A program made the translations under genes and the position numbers. The notes under the pieces are model-generated. The model did not search any database, was not told the DNA's origin, and saw only the letters and a program-made list of their open reading frames with translations. Positions 6,512 to 12,970 of a stretch of 15,201 nucleotides of DNA are shown piece after piece. Positions within the stretch are counted from its first letter, which is position 1. Every line of letters starts with the position of its first letter. This DNA is from Oscillospiraceae bacterium (GTDB lineage: Bacteria > Bacillota > Clostridia > Oscillospirales > Oscillospiraceae), in the NCBI GenBank assembly GCA_016287555.1, contig JAEFAK010000019.1, positions 1 to 15,201 of the forward strand, given 5' to 3'.

Positions 6512-8437
6512 ATGGCGCTTGAAATAAGATACCCGCACGTTTTCTCCCCGGGCCGCGCGGGTACGCTGAAACTCAAAAACAGAATAGAGTTCGCGCCTGT
6601 GATGTCCGCCTGCGCCGACCCGGAGACGGGGAAGTGCACCCCGGAGCTTCTGGATTTCGTCGCCACGCAGGCAAAGTCGGGCGCGGCGCTCGTTACGATA
6701 GGCTCCGCCCCCGTGGACGCAGAGCGCGCCCGCAGCCATTACGGCTGCCTGTCCGTACATAGGGACAGCGACCTGCCCTACCTCCGCCGCCTCGTCTTCG
6801 AGGCGCACAGGTTCGGCGCGAAGCTTTCCGTCCAGCTGACCTTCGCATCCTATTCCGCCAAGCAGTCGCTCCTGCGCGTCAAGGGCGCGCTCGTGCCGAG
6901 CGTCATCCCCGAGCTGCACGACGGCGAGCACGTCAAGCAGGCCGAGAAGCAGGAGCTGCGCGAGATAGTCGATAAATTTTCCGACTGCGTGCGCCGCTGC
7001 CGCGAGGCGGGCTTCGATATGATAATGATAGACGCCGCCAACGGCAACCTGCTCAGCGCCTTTCTCTCGCCGGCGCTCAACAGGCGCGGGGATGAATTCG
7101 GCGGCTCCGCCGAGAACAGACGCCGTTTCCCGCTGGACGTCCTGCGCGCGGCGCGCTTCGCCGCGGGCAACAAGATGGCCATAGAGCTCGCAGTCTCCGG
7201 CGACGAGCACCTTGAAGGCGGAACGGGCTTTGAAGAGCGCGTCGCCTTCCTTCAGGAGGCGCAGAAGTACGTCGATCTGGTCTGCGTCATGGGCGGCATG
7301 AAGACTGAGGCCTATTCTGCGACGTGGATGATCCCGTCTTACTGCCACGCGCGCAGGGTGAACGTCGAGTACGCGGCCTCCGTCAGGTCCGAGCTCGAGA
7401 TACCCGTCGCCGTCAGCGGCGGGATAATGACGATAGACGAGGCGGAGGATATCCTTGCCTCCGGCAAGGCCGATTTCGTCGCCATGGCGCGCGCCCTCAT
7501 AGCCGACGGCGAGCTTCTCGGCAAGGCCTGGCGCGGCGACGCCGCATCCGTGAGGCCGTGCCTGCGCTGCCAGCGCTGCCTTGTCTCCGTGACGGACGGG
7601 CTGCCGCTGCGCTGCGCCGTCGAACCGCAGCGGGGAAAGCTCATTCCCGCCGCCCGCAAAAAGAAGGTCATGGTCATCGGCGGCGGCCCCGCCGGCATGA
7701 CCGCCGCGAGGACGCTCGCCGCCCGCGGGCACGAGGTCGTCCTGTATGAGCGCGAGGAAAAGCTCGGCGGCAGGCTGCCCGAGGCCTCCAAGCTCTGGCT
7801 CAAGGACGGCTTCAGGGAATACCTCGACTGGAGCGTGCGCGAGACGATGAGCTGCGGCGCGCGCATAGTTTTCGGGACGTTCGTGACGCCAGACGTCATC
7901 GAGCGCGAGGCGCCGGACGCCGTCGTCGTCGCCATTGGCGCCGAGGAGGTCAAGCCTCCCATGGCGGGCGCCCACAGGGTCATCTCGGTCTCCGAGGCCA
8001 ATCTCGGCCTGCGGGAGACGGGGCGCCGCGTCGTCATATGCGGCGGCGGGCTGACAGGCTGCGAATGCGCGCTCCAGCTCGCGCACGAGGGCAGGGAGGT
8101 CACCATAGTCGACGCCAAATCCGAGGAGGAGCTCTGCCGCGAGAGCCCCATACGCGAGCTGCTCTTCCGCCTGCTCGACGAGACGGGCGTGCGCAGGCTC
8201 TACGGCGCGCACGTGACGAGCTTCACCGAGGAAGGCGTCAAAATGGTCTACGAGGGCGAGGAAAAGCTCCTCGAATGCGATACCGCCATAGGCTCCTTCG
8301 GCCTCAAGGCGCTCGACGGCGTGGTCGAGTCGCTCAGGAGAGTCGTGGCCGAGACGTACGTCGTCGGCGATGCGTACAGCGTCGGTCAGATAGCCGAGGC
8401 GAACATGACCGCCTTCGACGCCGCCGTCGAGATTTGA
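6512..8437 (+). CDS. FAD/FMN/4Fe-4S oxidoreductase of the 2,4-dienoyl-CoA reductase / Old Yellow Enzyme class
   Basis: A 641-residue cytoplasmic flavoenzyme with the three-part layout of FadH, trimethylamine dehydrogenase and BaiCD/BaiH-type enzymes. An FMN TIM barrel spans ~1–345, a 4Fe-4S motif follows (C350, C353, C356, C368), and then come FAD (GGGPAG, 390–395) and NAD(P) (GGGLTG, 511–516) Rossmann folds. SPALNRRGDEFGGSAENRRR is the barrel signature. The active site is atypical: where OYE has HxxN and a catalytic Tyr, this protein reads DAANGN, with D174, N177 and N179. The HxGR motif of the family is also missing (VQLTFASY). Electron transfer parts look intact, but the substrate must differ from classical enoate or dienoyl substrates. 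The start is chosen from AAGGA (6501–6505) and the promoter position. It appears monocistronic; the next promoter, for tRNA-Leu, begins 20 bases after the stop. No obvious terminator is seen between them. Confidence 0.9.
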   Translation: MALEIRYPHVFSPGRAGTLKLKNRIEFAPVMSACADPETGKCTPELLDFVATQAKSGAALVTIGSAPVDAERARSHYGCLSVHRDSDLPYLRRLVFEAHRFGAKLSVQLTFASYSAKQSLLRVKGALVPSVIPELHDGEHVKQAEKQELREIVDKFSDCVRRCREAGFDMIMIDAANGNLLSAFLSPALNRRGDEFGGSAENRRRFPLDVLRAARFAAGNKMAIELAVSGDEHLEGGTGFEERVAFLQEAQKYVDLVCVMGGMKTEAYSATWMIPSYCHARRVNVEYAASVRSELEIPVAVSGGIMTIDEAEDILASGKADFVAMARALIADGELLGKAWRGDAASVRPCLRCQRCLVSVTDGLPLRCAVEPQRGKLIPAARKKKVMVIGGGPAGMTAARTLAARGHEVVLYEREEKLGGRLPEASKLWLKDGFREYLDWSVRETMSCGARIVFGTFVTPDVIEREAPDAVVVAIGAEEVKPPMAGAHRVISVSEANLGLRETGRRVVICGGGLTGCECALQLAHEGREVTIVDAKSEEELCRESPIRELLFRLLDETGVRRLYGAHVTSFTEEGVKMVYEGEEKLLECDTAIGSFGLKALDGVVESLRRVVAETYVVGDAYSVGQIAEANMTAFDAAVEI

Positions 8438-8456
8438 ACAAAGATAAAAAAAGCTC

Positions 8457-8485
8457 TTGACAAAATAGAGCGTTGCTCTTATAAT
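8457..8485 (+). promoter_or_regulatory. Consensus SigA promoter of tRNA-Leu
   Basis: TTGACA (8457–8462) and TATAAT (8480–8485) match the consensus perfectly with a 17-base spacer, as expected for a strong stable-RNA promoter. The spacer carries AGAGC-GTT-GCTCT (8467–8479), a perfect inverted repeat directly abutting the -10 box. Confidence 0.88.
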
Positions 8486-8505
8486 TACGAAGCTGTCATT
8501 CAGCT

Positions 8506-8591
8506 GCGAGAGTGCTGGAATAGGTAGACAGGCACGTTTGAGGTGCGTGTGTCAAATCGACGTGGGAGTTCAAGTCTCCTCTCTCGCACCA
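8506..8591 (+). tRNA. tRNA-Leu (anticodon GAG), CCA encoded
   Basis: A class II tRNA. The acceptor GCGAGAG (8506–8512) pairs with CTCTCGC (8581–8587), followed by A and CCA. The D stem is CTG/CAG (8515–8517, 8529–8531). The anticodon stem CACGT/GCGTG (8533–8537, 8545–8549) encloses loop TTGAGGT with anticodon GAG at 8540–8542. The long variable arm has a GTC/GAC stem. The T arm is GGGAG-TTCAAGT-CTCCT (8564–8580). It reads CUC/CUU leucine codons. It is transcribed alone from its own promoter and ends at the hairpin directly downstream. Confidence 0.96.
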
Positions 8592-8592
8592 G

Positions 8593-8631
8593 AAAAAAGC
8601 TCTTTTGCCGAAAAGGCAAAAGAGCTTTTTT
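8593..8631 (+). terminator. Strong intrinsic terminator after tRNA-Leu
   Basis: The core stem GCTCTTTTGCC (8599–8609) pairs with GGCAAAAGAGC (8615–8625) around GAAAA, flanked by A6 upstream and T6 downstream, so the full pairing reaches 17 bp. It begins two bases after the CCA end. Confidence 0.93.
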
Positions 8632-8632
8632 C

Positions 8633-8811
8633 AATGAGATCCGTCCTTTCGGACGGGATAAATCCTCGCTTCGCTCGGGTGAAATCGCTTCGCGATGAGA
8701 TCCCGCTTTGCAGGGTGAAGGACGGATCTCATTTCATCGCGAGGCGGAGCAGAGCGATTTCACCGAAGGCGCAAGCCTTTGATTTCACCGCGGCGCGAGC
8801 CGCGATTTCAC
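8633..8811. repeat. Cluster of palindromic repeat units (hairpins separated by GATTTCAC)
   Basis: This 180-base stretch has no credible gene and is built of short hairpins. An outer 16-bp perfect inverted repeat, AATGAGATCCGTCCTT (8633–8648), pairs with its complement at 8718–8733. Inside lie CCGTCC-TTTC-GGACGG (8641–8656) and TCGC-TTC-GCGA (8685–8695). To the right are AAGGC-GCAA-GCCTT (8766–8779) and CGCGGC-GCGA-GCCGCG (8789–8804), both with GNRA tetraloops. The spacer word GATTTCAC recurs at 8756, 8781 and 8804, and inverted at 8679–8686. This is the style of interspersed REP-like elements in Clostridia genomes; it is not a CRISPR, since units and spacing vary. It lies directly upstream of the four-helix-bundle gene. 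Confidence 0.75.
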
Positions 8812-8813
8812 TG

Positions 8814-8842
8814 TTGCCGTTTTTTCTGTTTTACATTAGAGT
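8814..8842 (+). promoter_or_regulatory. Possible promoter of the four-helix-bundle gene
   Basis: TTGCCG (8814–8819) and TAGAGT (8837–8842) are 17 bases apart, just after the repeat cluster and 19 bases before the ATG. The match is partial, and the leader would be very short. Confidence 0.3.
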
Positions 8843-8861
8843 ATGGTGTGGGGTGAATAAT

Positions 8862-9218
8862 ATGGCGAACGGGAAACTCGCGGAATCAACTATGGAGTTT
8901 GCTGTTAAAATCCTTAAGCTTTGCGATGGGATAAAAGGTCATTACTCCATCGTCAACCAGCTCGAACGCTCGGCAACGAGCGTGGGCGCAAACGTCCGTG
9001 AAGCTAAATATGCTCACAGCAGAGCCGATTTTATTGCAAAACTTCAGATCGCTCTGAAAGAATGCTATGAAACCGAGTATTGGCTTGAACTGATGGAGAA
9101 AGCAGAATTGCTTGATGCGGATAAGGCGTCGGCTTTGTCCCATGAATGCGGCGTTATCCGACGTATGCTTGTCTCCTCGGTCAATACGGCAAAGAAAGAG
9201 ACCGAGCGAGACCGGTAA
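8862..9218 (+). CDS. Four-helix-bundle protein (S23 / 23S rRNA intervening-sequence protein family)
   Basis: A 118-residue, almost entirely helical protein matching the IVP/S23 family, also related to the Avd protein of diversity-generating retroelements. The signature NQLERSATSVGANVREAKYA is followed by DFIAKLQIALKECYETEYWLELM. Members form pentameric four-helix-bundle assemblies with basic surfaces that may bind nucleic acid; a cellular role is not established. The ATG at 8862 is preceded by GGGGTGA (8850–8856), an acceptable ribosome site. An open frame continues upstream through the repeats and the tRNA, but that is not coding. Base composition is visibly lower in GC than the genes around it, with AAA, TTT and TAT codons frequent, which suggests acquisition. 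No reverse transcriptase or variable repeat is present in the window, so a diversity-generating element is not supported. Confidence 0.85.
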   Translation: MANGKLAESTMEFAVKILKLCDGIKGHYSIVNQLERSATSVGANVREAKYAHSRADFIAKLQIALKECYETEYWLELMEKAELLDADKASALSHECGVIRRMLVSSVNTAKKETERDR

Positions 9219-9229
9219 AATAACAAAAC

Positions 9230-9262
9230 AAAGCGGCGCGGTCAATGACCGCGCCGCTTTTT
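9230..9262. terminator. Bidirectional terminator between convergent genes
   Basis: AAAGCGGCGCGGTCA (9230–9244) and TGACCGCGCCGCTTTTT (9246–9262) form a long GC hairpin with A- and T-tracts on its two sides. It lies between the four-helix-bundle stop (9218) and the stop of the leftward kinase-like gene (9277) and can serve both. Confidence 0.88.
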
Positions 9263-9276
9263 GCGCTGTTTGGAGC

Positions 9277-9897
9277 TTACAGTCCGAAATACGCCACGGC
9301 GAAATCCTTGAGGATCTTGACCGCGGAGTCTATCCCCGTCTTGGAGGTGTTGAGGGAGATGTCGTGTCTGCGGATGTCGGTCCAGGAGGAGCCGGTATAG
9401 TACTTGTAGTAGCTCGTGCGGCCCTTGTCGACGCGGTTGAGCTCGGCCTCGGCGGTGGCGGGATTGTAGCCGTAGTCCTCGATGATCCTCTTGAGCCTGT
9501 CGGCCTTGTCGCCGTAGAGGAAGACGCGCAGGAGCTTTTCCTGCTCGGCGAGGACGTAGTCCGCGCAGCGGCCGATTATGACGCAGTTGCCCTTCTTGGC
9601 GATGTCCCTGATGACGTCGGACTGGGCGACGAACGCCTTGTCGTTGACGGGCATCGTATACTGCAGGCTGAGGTTGGGGGAGACGTACGCCGTGCTGGCA
9701 ATATTGAAAAGGAAGGATTTGCGGGCTGTGACTTCGTTGTTTTCGATGAAGTCGGGAGAGAGGCCGCTCTTTTCGGCCGCCATCTCGATGATGGCGCGGT
9801 CGTAATACTCAAAGCCGAGCTCCGTTGCGAGCAGCTGGCCTATTATTCTTGCGCCTGTGCCGAACTCTCTGCTGATGGTTATGACCTTGCTTGCCAT
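9277..9897 (-). CDS. Cytidylate-kinase-like family protein
   Basis: A 206-residue P-loop protein of the cytidylate-kinase-like group (Pfam Cytidylate_kin2 type), common in Clostridia with unproven substrate. It starts ASKVITISREFGTGARIIGQLLATELGFEYYDRAII. The nucleotide-binding loop GTGARIIG (13–20) takes the place of the GSGG-type loop of relatives and lacks the usual GK(S/T) lysine, as in this subfamily. Later features are CVIIGRCADYVL, RVFLYGDKADRLKRI (lid-like region) and a Tyr-rich segment, SYYKYYTGSSW. The start at 9897 is chosen because AGGAG (9906–9910) lies eight bases upstream; an in-frame ATG at 9951 would start within the promoter's expected leader. It has its own promoter (9940–9968) as well as likely read-through from the rel–hemZ run. 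Confidence 0.85.
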   Translation of the reverse strand: MASKVITISREFGTGARIIGQLLATELGFEYYDRAIIEMAAEKSGLSPDFIENNEVTARKSFLFNIASTAYVSPNLSLQYTMPVNDKAFVAQSDVIRDIAKKGNCVIIGRCADYVLAEQEKLLRVFLYGDKADRLKRIIEDYGYNPATAEAELNRVDKGRTSYYKYYTGSSWTDIRRHDISLNTSKTGIDSAVKILKDFAVAYFGL

Positions 9898-9939
9898 GTT
9901 ATCCACTCCTTTATTGATCTCAAGCATGTGCTTTAATTT

Positions 9940-9968
9940 ATTATAAGGCAAAATCGGGAGTTTTTCAA
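9940..9968 (-). promoter_or_regulatory. SigA-type promoter of the cytidylate-kinase-like gene
   Basis: On the minus strand TTGAAA (9963–9968) and TATAAT (9940–9945) are 17 bases apart. The -35 box overlaps the stop codon of the upstream kinase gene (9965–9967). The start site would be near 9931–9934. Unlike the other three promoters here, its spacer shows no inverted repeat. Confidence 0.75.
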
Positions 9969-10924
9969 CCGTAATTATATATCCCGCCTCCGATGAACTC
10001 GCGCAGCAGCGACGATTCCGGCGTCAGAGCCGGATCGAGCTCCGCAAAAAGCTTCAGAGCGGGCACGATGGAAAGCAGCTCCGGATTGATGCGGTTTGCC
10101 AGGTCGGACTGCAGCAGGTCCATAAAGAGCTTGCCCGCGAACTGCTTCATGACGGCGACCTCGTAGTCGAGCGTGGAATTTATCCAGTCGTCGGCGGACA
10201 TCTTGTAGGGGTCGATATAGAGCTCCTCGCCGCGCAGGACGGTCGGCCACATCTCCAGCGTGTAGGCGGCGTCGGCGCCGCGGAAATTGAAGTCGCGCAC
10301 GACGCGGCGCATGAGGCGAAGCTGCTGGCGGGTCAGCAGACGCTTGTCGTCGAGCCAGTAGCCGCCGCTGGCGGTGACGTAGAGCTTGAAGGCCTCGGGG
10401 TGCGGGGCGGTGAGGTCGGTGTTGAGCGCGTGGATGCCCTCGAAGATGGCGATCTCGTTTTTGGCGAGGCGCAGCGGCGTGCTGCGGCTGGGGTCGCGGA
10501 TCTGGCGGGCGAAGACGTAACGCGGTATCCTTATCATCTCGCCGCGCGCGAGCATGCCGAAATGCTCGCTGAGCAGGTCCATATCGAGACACAGCGGGGA
10601 TTCGAGGTCGACGTCGCCCTCCGGCGTGCGGGGCACGGTGCGGGGGTCGACGGTCTTGAAGTAATTGTCCAGAGAGACGGAATGGGTGATCACCCCGCGC
10701 CTCTCGAGCTCATCCTCGAGGCGGAAGGCCGTCGTCGTCTTTCCTGAGCCGGAGGGGCCCGCGAGCAGGACGACGGGGCTGTTTGCCATGTTTTCTATTA
10801 TCATGTCCGCCGCGTGCGATACGGCGTCAGCATACCTTTTTTCGCAGTCGTTTATGAGCCCGACGGGGTCCTCGCGGACGCGCCTGTTGGTCTCGGCGAT
10901 ATCGATGACGTTGCTGGATATCAT
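9965..10924 (-). CDS. Uridine-kinase-like nucleoside kinase (P-loop, PRK/UK family)
   Basis: A 319-residue cytoplasmic kinase. The Walker A loop is GPSGSGKTT (56–64), followed by the strand–helix region typical of uridine kinase/phosphoribulokinase (SVSLDNYFKTVDP, then SPLCLDMDLL, and IAIFEGIHALN as the Walker-B-like strand). RQQLRLMRRVVRDFNFRG resembles the Arg-rich lid. In many Clostridia the related protein carries an N-terminal TGS/threonyl-tRNA-synthetase-like domain; here only about 50 helical residues precede the P-loop, so that domain is absent. The start overlaps the hemZ stop as ATGA (10921–10924), and GGAGG lies just upstream, so translation is probably coupled. The natural substrate, a nucleoside or another alcohol, is not determinable from sequence. 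Confidence 0.87.
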   Translation of the reverse strand: MISSNVIDIAETNRRVREDPVGLINDCEKRYADAVSHAADMIIENMANSPVVLLAGPSGSGKTTTAFRLEDELERRGVITHSVSLDNYFKTVDPRTVPRTPEGDVDLESPLCLDMDLLSEHFGMLARGEMIRIPRYVFARQIRDPSRSTPLRLAKNEIAIFEGIHALNTDLTAPHPEAFKLYVTASGGYWLDDKRLLTRQQLRLMRRVVRDFNFRGADAAYTLEMWPTVLRGEELYIDPYKMSADDWINSTLDYEVAVMKQFAGKLFMDLLQSDLANRINPELLSIVPALKLFAELDPALTPESSLLREFIGGGIYNYG

Positions 10925-12336
10925 TTGCCTCCGCTCCTTTCGGCGATGTATTCATAGGGATATTTCTTGTTGAACTCGCGGGTGATGAGGCCGCTTTCCC
11001 TGTTGACGAGCTTCGTCACGCCGCCCGCGCCCATGGAGATTATCGAGTGCAGCTCCTCCATGATGCAGATGTTATAGAGGTTTTCGAGCCCCGGCAGGGA
11101 CCAGCCGACGTTTTCGTAGCCGCCCGCAGTGAACTTCTGCCTGTATAGATAATAGGGCCTGTAGCCGTGTCCGTAAAGCTCCGTCCTCGCCAGATCCAGC
11201 ATGATCCCGACCTCCGCTCCGCCGGGGACGGGCGTCTTTTCCAGATTCATGCGGGACGCGCGCTTGCGCGCCAGAGTGTGGACGGTGATGTTTTCCGCGC
11301 CGAGGCCGAGCATGGCCTCCAGCGAGCGGGCGAAGCCCTCCGGCGAGTCGCCGGGAAGCCCGGCGATAAGATCGGCGTTGATGCACTCGAAGCCGACCTC
11401 GCGCGCGATCGCGAAGGCGGAGAGGATATCATCGGGCGAATGGGCCCTGCCTATGGCGCGCAGGACGTTTTCATCCATGCTCTGCGGATTTATGCTTATC
11501 CTCGTGACGCCGCTTTCCCGCAGCGCGAGGAGCTTTTCCCTCGTAATCGTGTCGGGCCTTCCTGCCTCGACGGTGAATTCCCGCAGGGCGGAGAGATCGA
11601 AGCTCCCGCGCAGCTTCGCGGCCAGCGCGGCGAGCTGCTCGGCGGTCAGCGTCGTAGGCGTGCCGCCCCCTATATAGAGCGTGACGGGGCGCAGCCCCTC
11701 GCGCGCGACCCGCTCGCCGGTCTCGGCTATCTCGCCGAAGAGCGCCTCCAGATACGGCGCGACGAGCTTGAAGGATTTTTCAACGCTGTGGGAGACGAAG
11801 GAGCAGTAGGCGCAGCGCGTCGGGCAAAACGGGATGCCGACGTAGAGCGAGACGTCGCCCAGGGCGAGAGAGGCGTCGGCGGCCAGCGAAGCGGCCCCGC
11901 ATTCGGCGGCAAGAGCGGCGCGGACGGGGGAGACCCGGTACGTCTCCGCCAGAAACTCCGCCGCGTCCGTCTTTCCCTCGGCAAGGCGCCTCGCGGCGAG
12001 CTTCGCGGGCCTTATGCCAGTCAGCGCGCCCCAGGGCGGCGCGGCGACGCCGGCGCTCATGGCCGCGTCGTAGACGGCGAGCTTGACGAGCATCTGCGCG
12101 GCGGATTTGCGCTCCTTTTCGGGCAGGGGAGCCCTCCGGACGGCGCCGTATTCGCCGTGTCCGGACAGAAACCGGGCGCGCGCCTCCGCCTCGCCGCCGC
12201 TCTCCCTGAGCTCGGTGACGAAGCAGGGCCGGTCGCCCGGCTCGGATACAAGTACGGGCTTTTCATCCGGAAACAGCGTCAGCAGGAGCTGCTCGACGGC
12301 GTACCGGAGGTCGTGCCCGATCATGACGAAGTCCAA
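10921..12336 (-). CDS. hemZ: Radical SAM coproporphyrinogen III dehydrogenase family protein HemZ
   Basis: Oxygen-independent decarboxylation of coproporphyrinogen III is the activity assigned to HemZ in Bacillus; heme-free clostridia keep it with unclear purpose. About 471 residues: an N-terminal domain of ~160 residues, then the radical SAM core beginning LYVGIPFCPTRCAYC with C171, C175 and C178 (Cx3Cx2C). YIGGGTPTTL (SAM-binding GGGTP) and a HemN-type C-terminal domain (YYLYRQKFTAGGYENVGW) follow. The start is non-ATG. GGAGGG (12343–12348) directly abuts TTG 12342 but is six bases from TTG 12336, which I prefer; ATG 12324 is too far. The start region is adjacent to the stop of the upstream hydrolase gene (12339), and the stop overlaps the following kinase start, so the chain is probably translationally coupled. 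Confidence 0.88.
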   Translation of the reverse strand: MDFVMIGHDLRYAVEQLLLTLFPDEKPVLVSEPGDRPCFVTELRESGGEAEARARFLSGHGEYGAVRRAPLPEKERKSAAQMLVKLAVYDAAMSAGVAAPPWGALTGIRPAKLAARRLAEGKTDAAEFLAETYRVSPVRAALAAECGAASLAADASLALGDVSLYVGIPFCPTRCAYCSFVSHSVEKSFKLVAPYLEALFGEIAETGERVAREGLRPVTLYIGGGTPTTLTAEQLAALAAKLRGSFDLSALREFTVEAGRPDTITREKLLALRESGVTRISINPQSMDENVLRAIGRAHSPDDILSAFAIAREVGFECINADLIAGLPGDSPEGFARSLEAMLGLGAENITVHTLARKRASRMNLEKTPVPGGAEVGIMLDLARTELYGHGYRPYYLYRQKFTAGGYENVGWSLPGLENLYNICIMEELHSIISMGAGGVTKLVNRESGLITREFNKKYPYEYIAERSGGK

Positions 12337-12338
12337 TC

Positions 12339-12947
12339 TCAACCCTCCAGCGCTTCGCGCATATAGGGATTGAAGCGGCGCTCACGGTCGAGGCTCGTCG
12401 CGTCGGCATGGCCGGGGAATACCTCGTAGTCGCCCTCGAGCGCAGCGATGCGCCGCAGGGAGGCGAGCATCTTGCCCATGTCCCCGCCCTCGAAGTCCGT
12501 GCGCCCGCAGGAGCCGCGGAAGAGCGTGTCGCCGGAGAATATCGCGTCCTCGCAGACGAGCGTCACGCTGCCCTCGGAGTGCCCCGGCGTCTCCATGACG
12601 CGGAAGACCAGCGAGCCGACCTCTATTTCGTCGCCCTCGCCGTAGTATCTGACGAAGGGCTGCGCGGAGTATTTGAGGCTGGCGTGCCCCGTTTCGAGCA
12701 CGTCCTTTTTGTTTATATAGACCGGGAGGTCCTTTTCTGCCTGTATCACGGCGACGGCGGTCGTGTGGTCGAAATGGCCGTGCGTGAGCATGATGCAGAC
12801 GGGCCTGAGGCTGTTTTCCTCGATGTAGTTGAGTATGCGCCCGGACTCCGCGCCGGGATCGATGACGGCGCATTCGAGCGTGTTTTCGTCGGTCACGACG
12901 TAGCAGTTGGTCGAGAGCTGGCCGACGGGCATGGCTTTTACGAGCAT
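12339..12947 (-). CDS. Glyoxalase-II-like metallo-beta-lactamase-fold hydrolase
   Basis: A 202-residue cytoplasmic hydrolase of the GloB-like branch often encoded after dtd in Clostridia; the substrate is unknown, and hydroxyacylglutathione or another thioester is a family guess. The metal ligands are complete: THGHFDH (H56, H58, D60, H61), TPGHSEGS (third-motif His), FSGDTLFRGSCGRTD with the bridging Asp, and FPGHAD near the C-terminus. The N-terminus LVKAMPVGQLSTNCYVV matches relatives. ATG 12947 is chosen because AAAGGAG lies eight bases upstream (12956–12962); the frame stays open upstream into dtd without homology. It begins 23 bases after the dtd stop. Confidence 0.92.
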   Translation of the reverse strand: MLVKAMPVGQLSTNCYVVTDENTLECAVIDPGAESGRILNYIEENSLRPVCIMLTHGHFDHTTAVAVIQAEKDLPVYINKKDVLETGHASLKYSAQPFVRYYGEGDEIEVGSLVFRVMETPGHSEGSVTLVCEDAIFSGDTLFRGSCGRTDFEGGDMGKMLASLRRIAALEGDYEVFPGHADATSLDRERRFNPYMREALEG

Positions 12948-12970
12948 GGTATGGGCTCCTTTCCGGGGAT

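Noticed and set aside
6494..8212. Long minus-strand open frame opposite the oxidoreductase
   Set aside because: It is the antisense shadow of a clear three-domain flavoprotein, with no domain signatures or ribosome site of its own.
8531..8547. Alternative anticodon register giving UUG
   Set aside because: That fold leaves a G-G mismatch in the anticodon stem. The register with CACGT/GCGTG pairs fully, gives GAG, and matches the class II tRNA-Leu layout.
8633..8811. CRISPR array
   Set aside because: Repeated words are only about 8 bases, unit lengths vary, units occur in both orientations, and no cas genes are present.
8538..8861. Upstream extension of the four-helix-bundle frame through the repeats into tRNA-Leu
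   Set aside because: It would translate the tRNA, its terminator and the palindromic repeats. Family similarity begins after ATG 8862, which has a ribosome site.
8862..9218. Avd accessory gene of a diversity-generating retroelement
   Set aside because: The fold is related, but there is no reverse transcriptase, template repeat or variable repeat in the window.
11167..12366. Plus-strand open frame opposite hemZ
   Set aside because: The hemZ radical SAM motifs are on the other strand. This frame has no family pattern and runs through the promoterless interior of the operon.
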